Notes under the pieces: model-generated
The model's input: only the letters and a program-made list of their open reading frames with translations
Databases searched by the model: none
Told to the model about the DNA's origin: nothing
Made by a program: the position numbers and the translations under genes
Origin: Alteripontixanthobacter sp.
GTDB taxonomy: Bacteria; Pseudomonadota; Alphaproteobacteria; Sphingomonadales; Sphingomonadaceae
NCBI GenBank assembly: GCA_039968605.1
Contig: JBDVPM010000008.1
Location: forward strand, 1,726,968-1,790,967
Direction: 5' to 3'
Length of the DNA stretch: 64,000 bases
Shown here: positions 18,770-26,767 of the stretch, piece by piece
Numbering within the stretch: position 1 is the stretch's first letter
Layout of the letters: the number at the start of each line of letters is the position of its first letter

Positions 18770-19075
18770 GTGGCAGATCAGCTTTACATCTTTCTTGCCG
18801 AGGCCATCGCGACAGAAGCAACTGATAGGCGGCCCGGCGCCCGCCACGCCCTGATGCTTTACGCCTCCGGATCCTTCACGGACGATGCTCGGGAGCGAGC
18901 AACGGAACATGCAAGTGAAGCGGGCTGGCTGCATGTTGAGGTGAAGCGGGAAAAGGAAATGAACCGCGATACCAGACTCATTTCCGATCCCACGCTAAGA
19001 GCGGCTGCGAAAGCAGCGCTCGCCCGAGGCTCTGCTTTCGTAATTTACGGCAGCGAAATACCAACCCACAGTTAG
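18770..19075 (+). CDS. Hypothetical small cytoplasmic protein
   Basis: 101 residues (VADQLYIFLAEAIATEATDR ... HALMLYASGSFTDDARERAT ... ISDPTLRAAAKAALARG) with no family I recognise. I chose a GTG at 18770 because GGAG sits 5 bases upstream; in-frame TTG 18707 and ATG 18716 are alternatives with poorer signals. The helix-rich composition is protein-like. It stands alone between the hydrolase operon and a plasmid-like block on the opposite strand. Confidence 0.5.
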   Translation: MADQLYIFLAEAIATEATDRRPGARHALMLYASGSFTDDARERATEHASEAGWLHVEVKREKEMNRDTRLISDPTLRAAAKAALARGSAFVIYGSEIPTHS

Positions 19076-19381
19076 CCGATCTAAGTGTCGGCATCTGGGT
19101 CGCAAGCGGAATGGCAGCTTGGGGCGCTCCGTCACCCGGGAGCCGCCAGTCCGCAACCGGCCCATTAACGGACCGACGGCATGCCGATCGTAAGGAGGGT
19201 CGTAATGGTCTGCATATCGCTAAAACAATCAATGTTCGCTCCGCTCCAGTCGACGCTCATCCTGATATTGGTCTCGAATTGGCCAGTTCCGGAACCTTTG
19301 GATGAGGCAGCGAGGTGAAACACATCTCGCGCTCCGGGCATCGGTGGGCAGTCTCTTCGGCGAATGGTCGAATGCGGATGC

Positions 19382-19409
19382 AAAAAAGGGGCGATCCTTC
19401 GGATCCCCC
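19382..19409 (-). terminator. Rho-independent terminator for the leftward cluster
   Basis: On the minus strand a GC-rich stem (GGGGGATCC / GGATCGCCCC, loop GAA) is followed directly by TTTTTT. It lies 6 bp beyond the stop of the 19416-19997 gene, which supports that frame as real. The 306 bp from 19076 to this point hold no gene I can support. Confidence 0.8.
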
Positions 19410-19415
19410 GTCCTA

Positions 19416-19997
19416 TCACGTGGTTAGCTGTCGCCGCCTCGCCCGTTCTAATGCCCGCCACGCGGTAAAGCTGGCGAGCAGGTCCCGCCGAATGTGCGGC
19501 GAACATGACGTAAGCAGCCAGAATATCCACACAGCCTGCGCTTCATCGCCGAACCGCCCCATCCGCTGGAGCGGTGAGGCACTCGGTCCGCATATCTCAA
19601 CGCCGCCGATATTTGCTGCGTTGACCAGTTGGTCATGCGGGATGCGAGCATGGATATTTGCTGCCAGTCCGGACCGGGGCACGTGAGCCAGAAACCGGGA
19701 TGGTAATGGCATTTGCCCAAATTTACCTGCTGGCGAATGCGAAGGCACTGGAACATGTATCAGCGCCTTGGTTTCGGTGGTGAACAGCTTGCCGATATCA
19801 ACGCGCATGCGCCGCGGATCGTAGCCCGCACCATACCCGTGGGCATGGGAAGCAAACGCTGCATCATTGCGCCAGCGCCGAGTTATTATGAACGCGCCGA
19901 ACCCGAACGGCGCTGCCGGTTCGTGGCGAAGCGGCGGCAGCAAAAGCGAAAGAACGATCATACGTTCGGGCACGTTCGTTGAATAAGGGTATCGCAT
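19416..19997 (-). CDS. Hypothetical protein of the plasmid-like block
   Basis: 193 residues, function unknown. It has GFGAFIITRRWRNDAAFASH near the N-terminus and a Leu/Trp/Arg-rich C-terminus (WIFWLLTSCSPHIRRDLLAS). The start at 19997 has GAGGA 7 bases upstream, the stop is followed at once by an intrinsic terminator, and a GC hairpin precedes the start. Those signals favour this strand over the overlapping forward frames. Last gene of the leftward cluster 19.4-23.6 kb. Confidence 0.6.
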   Translation of the reverse strand: MRYPYSTNVPERMIVLSLLLPPLRHEPAAPFGFGAFIITRRWRNDAAFASHAHGYGAGYDPRRMRVDIGKLFTTETKALIHVPVPSHSPAGKFGQMPLPSRFLAHVPRSGLAANIHARIPHDQLVNAANIGGVEICGPSASPLQRMGRFGDEAQAVWIFWLLTSCSPHIRRDLLASFTAWRALERARRRQLTT

Positions 19998-20020
19998 GGT
20001 AAATCCTCGGAACAGCACAA

Positions 20021-20049
20021 CGGGCGGCTATCTGTGGAGATGCCGCCCG
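20021..20049 (-). promoter_or_regulatory. Leader hairpin before the 19416-19997 gene
   Basis: CGGGCGGC (20021-20028) and GCCGCCCG (20042-20049) form an 8-bp perfect stem with a 13-base loop, 24 bp upstream of the start at 19997. One of four similar GC-rich hairpins in this cluster. Confidence 0.55.
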
Positions 20050-20087
20050 CTGCATGATTGGTTGGAGTGAGTGGCGGTGAAGGCCAG

Positions 20088-20882
20088 TCAGCCGAGATCG
20101 ATGGTCTCATCCGAGAACCGAATGCGCAGGATATGCTCGGTGAAGGCCTGCGCCCCATCCTCGCTCGCGATCCCGGTCCAGGCTTCCCACCGGTCGATCC
20201 GGTGGATCAGCCAGGCGAACAGGCGGTCGCGCGCATGCTCGTCGGCGAAGGTCATCGTCCACAGAACGCGGCCAAGCGGAATGTTCGCGCCTTCGGGCGC
20301 GCCGATCAGCTTGATCCCCGCTCGCCCCGAGATCCGTTCGCGCACGAACCGGCCCGGCAGGCCAATCGCGAAGGACTCGTTCACCTTGAAGACGCGTTCG
20401 CGCTCTTCGTGGGTGACCCCGCCATCGAGACCTCGCCACGGTCCGACCGTTGGCAGCCCGATGGGGACCGGCGCCGCCTCCGAGCCCCGCGTGCTGGCGA
20501 GCGCGATGAGGATGGCCCGGCCTTCCGGGGTTGGTTTTCCGAGCAGACCTTCGGACAGCTTGTGTCCTTCCAGCCACGCGCCGTAATGACGCGCGATATC
20601 CCAGGCGCCGGCGAACAGGTCGTTCACTGTCTCCTCGATATGCACCACGCGCCGGTCGATGGCCGCGAGCACGGCGAGCAGGAACTCGGTCATGGCGGTA
20701 AACTCGAAGTTCGAGCCGCGTGCCATGCCGAGGCGGCTGCACCAAATGTACTCGCGCAGAGACGGCCAACGCCGTCCGTGTTCGTCGATGAGATGCGGGT
20801 AGCGATCCGGGTCCGCGATGCACCAATAGCCGAAGGGCAGGTTTGCGTTACGGCGCTGCTTATAAGGAATGTCGTGATCCAT
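20088..20882 (-). CDS. Hypothetical protein
   Basis: 264 residues, no family recognised. Composition and codon use look like a real soluble protein: WCIADPDRYPHLIDEHGRRW, RRVVHIEETVNDLFAGAWDI, MTFADEHARDRLFAWLIHRI. It begins 2 bp after the stop of the 20885 gene (TGAGCATG), so the two are an operon. It lies among exonuclease-bearing, plasmid-like genes; a DNA-maintenance or defence-related role would be guesswork. Confidence 0.7.
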   Translation of the reverse strand: MDHDIPYKQRRNANLPFGYWCIADPDRYPHLIDEHGRRWPSLREYIWCSRLGMARGSNFEFTAMTEFLLAVLAAIDRRVVHIEETVNDLFAGAWDIARHYGAWLEGHKLSEGLLGKPTPEGRAILIALASTRGSEAAPVPIGLPTVGPWRGLDGGVTHEERERVFKVNESFAIGLPGRFVRERISGRAGIKLIGAPEGANIPLGRVLWTMTFADEHARDRLFAWLIHRIDRWEAWTGIASEDGAQAFTEHILRIRFSDETIDLG

Positions 20883-20884
20883 GC

Positions 20885-21577
20885 TCAGCGCCCTCCCGGC
20901 TTGCCGAGCCGCCGCGGAATCGGCGGCAATACGGGGTCGGTGTCGAGGGCTCTGCTTCCGTCGATCGCCTTCAGCTGGTGCGCCAGCTTGGTGGTCTCTT
21001 CGTACATGTAATCGATGCCGCGGTAGACCTCGCCCTCCTCGCGCGCGAGGACCGGCTTCGAGCCAGACGGGACCAGATCACCAGGTCTGTCGGCCGCAAA
21101 GCCGAACCACCAGGCGTTGTCCGCCGTCTGGTCATCTGACGTCGGAGCATCGTGCATGTAGGCCCGAGTACCAAGATGCACATGGCAGACCTGCACCGCC
21201 TCGTCCTCGTCGCGTGAGCACGCCTCGGCATAATCGATCCCGCCATGCGGCGTGAGGCCGGCCGCTGCAGGAATAGCATCTTCCAGGTATCCGTAGAGCG
21301 GGTGTCCAGGAACAACCGCAACGAAGCCTCCCCACACACCCGATGCTTGTCGAAGCAGTATGCAATCAAGGTTAGTACCGGCATCGCGCCACGCGATCTT
21401 GTCGAACGGTTCGTCCGACCACGGTCCCTGGCCGCTCGGTCGCCGGTCCTTGATGACGTAGAGCTGCTCGGGCCTGACCTCGTGCTCGCCGATCGTGATG
21501 AGCTCGGGCAGTTTGGCGAGATTGGTGTTCTTGGCGGGCGCGACAGCGCGACCGGTAGTGGATTTCTTCTTGGGCAT
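20885..21577 (-). CDS. Hypothetical protein
   Basis: 230 residues with a basic N-terminus (MPKKKSTTGRAVAPAKNTN) and then an acidic/aromatic globular part (DRRPSGQGPWSDEPFDKIAW; YLEDAIPAAAGLTPHGGIDY). No catalytic motif is evident. The ATG at 21577 is chosen because AAAGGAA lies 8 bases upstream; an ATG at 21598 sits directly on the T-run of a terminator-like hairpin and is less likely. Operon with 20088-20882. Confidence 0.68.
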   Translation of the reverse strand: MPKKKSTTGRAVAPAKNTNLAKLPELITIGEHEVRPEQLYVIKDRRPSGQGPWSDEPFDKIAWRDAGTNLDCILLRQASGVWGGFVAVVPGHPLYGYLEDAIPAAAGLTPHGGIDYAEACSRDEDEAVQVCHVHLGTRAYMHDAPTSDDQTADNAWWFGFAADRPGDLVPSGSKPVLAREEGEVYRGIDYMYEETTKLAHQLKAIDGSRALDTDPVLPPIPRRLGKPGGR

Positions 21578-21599
21578 TTTCAAATTCCTTTCGGACATA

Positions 21600-21637
21600 A
21601 AAAAAGCCGCTTGTCCGGGATGGACAGGCGGCTTTGG
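21600..21637 (-). terminator. Terminator-like hairpin in the leader of the 20885 gene
   Basis: Arms AAAGCCGCTTGTCC (21603-21616) and GGACAGGCGGCTTT (21622-21635) pair with one wobble. On the minus strand the stem ends in TTTTTT, only about 22 bp before the start at 21577. It either ends read-through from the exonuclease gene or acts as an attenuator of the gene below. Confidence 0.75.
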
Positions 21638-21787
21638 ATTGGCCTGCACTTGTGCAGACCTGACGTGGCACGATGGTAGGTAATCAGGGCGCGTACCGAC
21701 CCCGTTCTGCTGCCTTGCTAATTCATCATTTTCCTCCTCATCTCCGGTTGCATAATCCTGCCATTTCAAAAGCAGATTGCGCGTGGC

Positions 21788-22657
21788 TCACGCAGCGGCG
21801 CGGTAGACAACGCCTTTCAGCCCGCTGGCGGCTTTCTGGCCTCTTGCCCACGGGACAAAAACCCGCCGCGCAAACGCGCTGTGGGGCATCGCCGAAACCG
21901 CTGCATTGGCGATTGCCATCATGGTATCGGCCTGATGACATTCGATATCGCGATGAGCGGCAAGATGGCGCATCGCCAATACGGACGTGGTCAGGACGTC
22001 GGCCATCACTTGCTCGCGCACTTTCGACCAATCGCCTGCTTCACATAGCTTGCCGATTTCTTCCGAAGGGCTTGGCTTGGAAGGGACGCCCACAGCTGTC
22101 GCCAGTTCGGGCAGGTGCACGCTATCCGCTTGCACACAACTTGCACGGCACAGGTCGAGCCGCGACTTTGCGTGCGGCGAGCCATCGATCAGCTGGTGCG
22201 GCAGCCGGAGATCATGCGAGGCTGCGGCGCGGCGCAGAACGGCAAGATCGCGCACCTCGCCGCCCCAGGTCGTTGCAATGGCAGCAGGGTCGTTCTCGAT
22301 AGCGGCAAACAGCGCCGCGACCATGGCGCGCTCGTCCATGTCGTCAGCAGTGACAACGAATGGGCCTTCGATCCGGGGCACGGGTGCGCCGGAGACAAAC
22401 TCCAGTGATATCCAGCTGATCGCGGCGACCTGGTGGAACGGCCAGCGGATCTTGTGATCTGTCGCCTCCTTTCCCTCGATGCCTGTGTAGGCATCATGGC
22501 GTGAGCGATCGAACAGGAACTCCAGATCGAACACGATCCAGCGCTTTGAAGTCTTGGACCGGCCATCACGCTTACGGTCGAGGAGGACCCGCGCTTCGTG
22601 TTCGAGCTGACGGGCCAGGCGGTCAAGGTCGCTATCCAGCGATACGATGTTGCTCAT
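21788..22657 (-). CDS. PolB-like 3'-5' exonuclease (DnaQ fold)
   Basis: 289 residues. WIVFDLEFLFD carries the exonuclease motif I (DxE) after a helical N-terminus; RPHQVAAISW-like sequence WPFHQVAAISWISLEF follows as in the predicted PolB-like 3'-5' exonucleases, then RLDLCRASC, ELATAVGVPSKPSPSEEIGK and the C-terminal DVLTTSVLAMRHLA that should hold motif III Asp. It probably degrades single-stranded DNA 3' to 5'. The start at 22657 has AAAGGAA 7 bases upstream. Found in plasmids and islands of related bacteria by family knowledge; I cannot tell a repair role from an element-maintenance role. Confidence 0.75.
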   Translation of the reverse strand: MSNIVSLDSDLDRLARQLEHEARVLLDRKRDGRSKTSKRWIVFDLEFLFDRSRHDAYTGIEGKEATDHKIRWPFHQVAAISWISLEFVSGAPVPRIEGPFVVTADDMDERAMVAALFAAIENDPAAIATTWGGEVRDLAVLRRAAASHDLRLPHQLIDGSPHAKSRLDLCRASCVQADSVHLPELATAVGVPSKPSPSEEIGKLCEAGDWSKVREQVMADVLTTSVLAMRHLAAHRDIECHQADTMMAIANAAVSAMPHSAFARRVFVPWARGQKAASGLKGVVYRAAA

Positions 22658-22678
22658 GGTAATTTCCTTTTGCTGCGC

Positions 22679-22702
22679 GCGCTCGGCCCGTGGGTCGAGC
22701 GC
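22679..22702 (-). promoter_or_regulatory. Leader hairpin before the PolB-like exonuclease gene
   Basis: GCGCTCG (22679-22685) and CGAGCGC (22696-22702), a perfect 7-bp stem with a 10-base loop, 22 bp upstream of the start at 22657. Confidence 0.5.
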
Positions 22703-22743
22703 ACGCAATTGATTGATGGTTTTGAGAAAGCGGCTGTCGCCGC

Positions 22744-23637
22744 TCAGCGGTGCCGTTCGTGCGCGGTGATGGTCCGCGTGGTCATCGCTGGCAGACCGCT
22801 GCGATAGCCCCAGGCCTGTTCGTGCTCGACCTTCTCCGGGGGCAATTCGATCTGCCAGAACGGGCCGTCCGGATTCCACTTATAACCGCGTGCGCGCAGC
22901 AGCTCCTTTTTCGCAAACGGCGCGCGCTCGGCCTGCACCATAACCGACGGAGTGTCGGCAGCCTCGATTAGCCGCGCGAGATGCGTGCGGACCGGCCCGC
23001 CGCCGGGATCACGCTGACGGTGTTGCAGGAGCCAGAACAATGCCCAGACATCGGCGGCCGCGCGATGCGCATCGGAGAACCACCCCGCATGTGCGAGGAG
23101 AGCGCTTTGCGAGCGCCCTTCATAACCCAATTTCAGCCAGTCGATTTCGCTGCACGAGCAGGCCCAGGCTTTACCTGCAAGGTCAGGATAACGACGCCCA
23201 ATAAAACCAGCGTCGAATTTCGCATTGTGAGCCACGATCAAGTCAGCGCGATCGAGCAGGCCCCGCGCGAAGGTGTCGTTGATTTTCTGGCTCTTCAAAT
23301 GCTGAGCGCCAAGACCAGTGATCAGCGAAATTTTTGGGTCCAGTTCTTGCCCTGGATCCTGCAACCAGCTGAAGGGGCCGAAGCGTCCAATCGCTTCACC
23401 ATCTTCGCCGACAAAGCAGAGCATGATGGCAAGTTCGATAATGACATCGGTCTCGGCCGAGAGGCCCGTCGTTTCGGTGTCGACGATGGCCACACATTCT
23501 CCATCGGGCACAGGCCCCACGTGCGGCATCGATGGATAGGGTTTCGGCACGCGCCGCAGCACGCGGTACTCATCATGCGCGGAAAGTTCCTGCGCCAGCG
23601 CTTCGGCGTCTGGCGACAGGTGGTCTGTATTGATCAT
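22744..23637 (-). CDS. DnaQ-like DEDDh 3'-5' exonuclease with C-terminal extension
   Basis: 297 residues. Exo I VAIVDTETTGL, Exo II IVAHNAKFDAGF and Exo III SDAHRAAADVWAL (the His-x(4)-Asp of DEDDh enzymes) are all present, so the active site is intact. The last 90 residues (KKELLRARGYKWNPDGPFWQ) are an extension outside the catalytic fold. Likely a single-strand or proofreading-type DNA exonuclease in the cytoplasm. The start at 23637 gives a compact N-terminus. Second exonuclease in the cluster, first gene of the leftward run. Confidence 0.82.
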   Translation of the reverse strand: MINTDHLSPDAEALAQELSAHDEYRVLRRVPKPYPSMPHVGPVPDGECVAIVDTETTGLSAETDVIIELAIMLCFVGEDGEAIGRFGPFSWLQDPGQELDPKISLITGLGAQHLKSQKINDTFARGLLDRADLIVAHNAKFDAGFIGRRYPDLAGKAWACSCSEIDWLKLGYEGRSQSALLAHAGWFSDAHRAAADVWALFWLLQHRQRDPGGGPVRTHLARLIEAADTPSVMVQAERAPFAKKELLRARGYKWNPDGPFWQIELPPEKVEHEQAWGYRSGLPAMTTRTITAHERHR

Positions 23638-23707
23638 TTCGGTTTCTCCGTTCTGGTGAAACCGGCAAGGCGCGGAGACGCGCTCTTCGCATCCCTTTTC
23701 CTTTCGC

Positions 23708-23729
23708 CCTGCCGGCTTCAAACGGCAGG
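23708..23729 (-). promoter_or_regulatory. Leader hairpin before the DnaQ-like gene
   Basis: CCTGCCG (23708-23714) and CGGCAGG (23723-23729) form a perfect 7-bp stem with an 8-base loop, 71 bp upstream of the start at 23637. Confidence 0.5.
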
Positions 23730-23909
23730 CCAACATGATGTTTTCTCTTGCGGTCCGAAGCTGTCAGCGCGGGGTCCGTGCTTCTTCCAAGGCGTTGCGA
23801 CGCCGCCCAAGACCGCTGGCGGTAGCACCCCTAGGAGGAAGGCTGCGCCGAGACGACGTGTGAGCGAAGCGAACTAATCCTTGCAGTACGGAACGTACGA
23901 AAAGGGATA

Positions 23910-24008
23910 CCAAAGTCCTTTGCTGCAACGCTGCTAAGGACTTTGTGGTATTGCGCCTCAAAAAGGGCACGCATTATTGCGTCCCTTATTGTGGTATTGC
24001 GCCTCAAA
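23910..24008. repeat. 20-bp direct repeat with nested inverted repeats
   Basis: TTGTGGTATTGCGCCTCAAA occurs at 23943-23962 and again at 23989-24008. Before the first copy CAAAGTCCTT / AAGGACTTTG forms a 10-bp inverted repeat; between the copies AAGGGCACGCA / TGCGTCCCTT forms another with one bulge. The following 60 bp are AT-rich. This arrangement resembles plasmid replication or partition control sites, but no replication protein is recognisable next to it, so the role is open. Confidence 0.7.
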
Positions 24009-24200
24009 TCTAGGGCTATTTTTAACTTTGAATGGGCCGTTACTCGCCTTTATCGCGATATTATTTATAGTAAGCGGATAGCTAGCTCGCTAATTCTGCC
24101 CAATTGCTCGTCATGAAGTCGATTTTCGCGGGTGGGCAGCCGGCAGAAGCTCACGGGAAAACCCCTGAGTTCTGCGATTATCTCCAACGCCCGCATCGCA

Positions 24201-24494
24201 TATATGAAGCAACCACCCCTCCGGACAAATTGCGGAGAATTGAGCGTTCTGATCCATCACGTCCCCATTATAGCAAGCGTGCACCGCGCTCGTCGAAAAT
24301 TCTGCCCTATAGGAAGCAGGACACCCTCCGGACATGGACAGAATGGCAGAATAGTGTGGTTTGCGCGATTATAGCAAGCAAAACAAACTCCTATGGTTGC
24401 AGAGCATTCCATCCTAGAATCTATCTGCGGACCTGGTTCGTGCCTCTCAAGCACCGGATCCCGCTGGATATAGGAAACAAGCCCCCCTCCGGAC
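24201..24494. repeat. Three 26-bp repeats with two partial copies (iteron-like)
   Basis: Full copies at 24201-24226, 24308-24333 and 24469-24494 share TATA(T/G)GAA(G/A)CA and end in CCTCCGGAC. Partial copies TATAGCAAGC lie between them at 24269-24279 and 24370-24380. Read on the minus strand the partial copies give TTGCTATAAT, an extended -10 promoter element. The region 24009-24515 has no gene I can support. It precedes the 681-residue unknown protein. Confidence 0.7.
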
Positions 24495-24515
24495 GAGGGC
24501 GAAAGAAGATTGAAG

Positions 24516-26561
24516 ATGGCGATGAATGACGACGAAACCGGCCCAAAGCACGGACCGCACGATGACGATTACAAGGAGTCGGCAGGGCTTGAAGACAGCA
24601 GCGATACTGTCGCTCACGGCGGTCCCGCCGTGTCGGATTCGCAGGGCGGCCCGCCCCCCATGACCGCTTCCGAACAGCGTGCTCAACGACGTGGCCGGCG
24701 CCGGCGGATCGAAGAACTGGCGAAGGCCATGAACATGGATGACGAGGAGACGAAGAGGCTACTCGCACTCATAGCCGAACTCATGCCGGACCCTTCAAGG
24801 ATGTCGACTGCCGAGCACGTAGGAGATCGGCTCAAGCATGCGCTGGACGATCTCAGGGTCCGTCATCCTAAGCTAATCTTCACGCGCAAGACGCGCTCGC
24901 CGCTCGACATAACCGACCGCAGGAGGTTCTTCACCGACAATCCGGACTTCGCTTCATTGCTGGATAACGAAGAAGACATTCTTCGTGCGCTAATCGTGAA
25001 TGACAGGGCTCGTGCAGGCTATGAACGATGGGTCGATGAGCATGACGCAGTGCGCTCCATGCTTCTGCAAGAGCTAGTCAAGCGGCAGACCCTGGACGAG
25101 CAATGGAGGCACCTGCTGCCCAAGCCTATGCTTCCGATCTATTCGATGATTTTTGCTGCAGGCGTCAGGACAAAGGACATTCAGATCAACTCTCGGCTGT
25201 TCAACAGGATGCGGGATCTGTTGGTCGAATGGTCCGATGGCAAGGTAGATAGGGAGGAGCTTTCCACCGCAGCAAAAAGGACGGAGGACGAGTTCATCTC
25301 AGCTATGAAGGAGGATGAAACTGCCCATGGGTCTGCCGATGACTCCTTTGCCAGCTGCAAGGAAAGACTACGCACCGCGCTGGCGCAGGCTTGCGCCGAT
25401 GTAGAGAACCTAGAAGCGTCCGAAGAGAAATATTCGATGGTCGCTGAGGCCCGGCGACGGGTTGATCACCTGACCCGGGCGGTCGATTTTGATGCCGGCT
25501 TGGACGTTATGGGACGGCTGGTTTTTGCATCGGTCGACTCGTGGATTCACGCGGGGGCGCCGCGCGGTCATGGTGCAAACCTCTGCGAGGAACATGATGT
25601 CAGCAGGGCACCAGCGGACCATAATCGCGACAGCGAGTTCGATAGCAGCACCGAAAACAAGACGGAGAAACAACGAGACGAGACTTTACCGCCGGTAGAC
25701 CCGAAGACCGTGGCTTTCGACCCTGCCACGCTGGATCAAAGGCCATCGGAAAACTTCAAGCTTCGCCGCATTTCCGCCGATCTCCCAAGGTCGACAGGTC
25801 TTTCAAGGTCGACATTCGATAAGCCTTTCACAATGTGGCGCCCAACTATCGATCCAGACCCATTCTGTTTCATGGGCTTCCGCCTTCACCCGGACCTGAC
25901 TGCACGCGAAGGGAAAGAAGGTCCGATCGAACCTGTGGACCTGAGCCGGATGGAGATCGGCGAAGGACAGTGGAAAGCGGCGACGCTGACTGGCCCGTCA
26001 AAGGTTCTGGGACTTTCCCATCCGCTGATGCTTCCACCGCATTCGCGCCTTTCCTGGTATGGGGAAGCGCTGGGTTGGCCAGAGGACGATATTCGCACAC
26101 TGAAAGCCTTTGGTTCCCCGGCTAGACCCGACACAGTGATCCCCGAAGGCGACGCCGTCATGCTTGCAGATGCTATGCGCGGCGTAGCTGATTTGCGACT
26201 TGCCGAACTGGCACGCGAAGTGCCAAACCACTTCCTTTCGCAAGCCGAGCGCGGCGCTGCGCGGCGGCGGGAAGCAGCCGAGGATTTGGCCCGCTACTGG
26301 ATCTTCGTGCTGCTTGCGCGGCATCATCAAGACGGCTTCGACAGTCTGTTTGATGACGGTTTCTTCCACGGAATCCACGGACCAGACTTCGTAGTTGATG
26401 CGTCTGGTCAAGCCAATTTCGGCTCGATCGACAAGTGCAGCCATATCGGAATCTGGTCTCCGAAAATTGTACGTTCAATGCCTGATTTTACCCCTTCATC
26501 GCCATTCGTTGGCTATATCGGAGCGGGTGTAATTTCCGGAATCCGGCGTCCGAGGGTGTAG
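24516..26561 (+). CDS. Large protein of unknown function
   Basis: 681 residues, not recognised. The N-terminus is acidic and low complexity, then a strongly basic patch and helices (RRGRRRRIEELAKAMNMDDE), a predicted helical middle (RDLLVEWSDGKVDREELSTA; AQACADVENLEASEEKYSMV), an acidic linker near residue 380, and a C-terminal globular part rich in Trp/Phe (MWRPTIDPDPFCFMGFRLHP; RYWIFVLLARHHQDGFDSLF; GANFGSID-like end). ATG 24516 is preferred over TTG 24510. Monocistronic, downstream of the repeat-rich region, so a DNA-binding or replication-type protein is conceivable but unsupported. Confidence 0.7.
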   Translation: MAMNDDETGPKHGPHDDDYKESAGLEDSSDTVAHGGPAVSDSQGGPPPMTASEQRAQRRGRRRRIEELAKAMNMDDEETKRLLALIAELMPDPSRMSTAEHVGDRLKHALDDLRVRHPKLIFTRKTRSPLDITDRRRFFTDNPDFASLLDNEEDILRALIVNDRARAGYERWVDEHDAVRSMLLQELVKRQTLDEQWRHLLPKPMLPIYSMIFAAGVRTKDIQINSRLFNRMRDLLVEWSDGKVDREELSTAAKRTEDEFISAMKEDETAHGSADDSFASCKERLRTALAQACADVENLEASEEKYSMVAEARRRVDHLTRAVDFDAGLDVMGRLVFASVDSWIHAGAPRGHGANLCEEHDVSRAPADHNRDSEFDSSTENKTEKQRDETLPPVDPKTVAFDPATLDQRPSENFKLRRISADLPRSTGLSRSTFDKPFTMWRPTIDPDPFCFMGFRLHPDLTAREGKEGPIEPVDLSRMEIGEGQWKAATLTGPSKVLGLSHPLMLPPHSRLSWYGEALGWPEDDIRTLKAFGSPARPDTVIPEGDAVMLADAMRGVADLRLAELAREVPNHFLSQAERGAARRREAAEDLARYWIFVLLARHHQDGFDSLFDDGFFHGIHGPDFVVDASGQANFGSIDKCSHIGIWSPKIVRSMPDFTPSSPFVGYIGAGVISGIRRPRV

Positions 26562-26767
26562 TGTGCGGCCTGAAACTCGGCTTCCCGCAGATCCGATCTG
26601 CCCAATAGGGACCGCGTCCTCAATGATTGGAGGGCTTGAGTTAGACCGTTGTGTCGGCACTCCACCTGCAACTGAAACGGCCCGACGGTTGGCCCAATCT
26701 CGCGAAATCAATCATCTCTGAAACCCGTAGCCACTCCAGATTCATTGGTCGGTCAGGAGGCTTAGAT

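Noticed and set aside
20058-21011. 317-codon forward frame
   Set aside because: Composition is that of an antisense frame and the opposite genes have Shine-Dalgarno sites and tight spacing.
24201-24494. CRISPR array
   Set aside because: Repeats are imperfect, spaced at 107 and 161 bp, and alternate with partial copies; no cas genes in the window.
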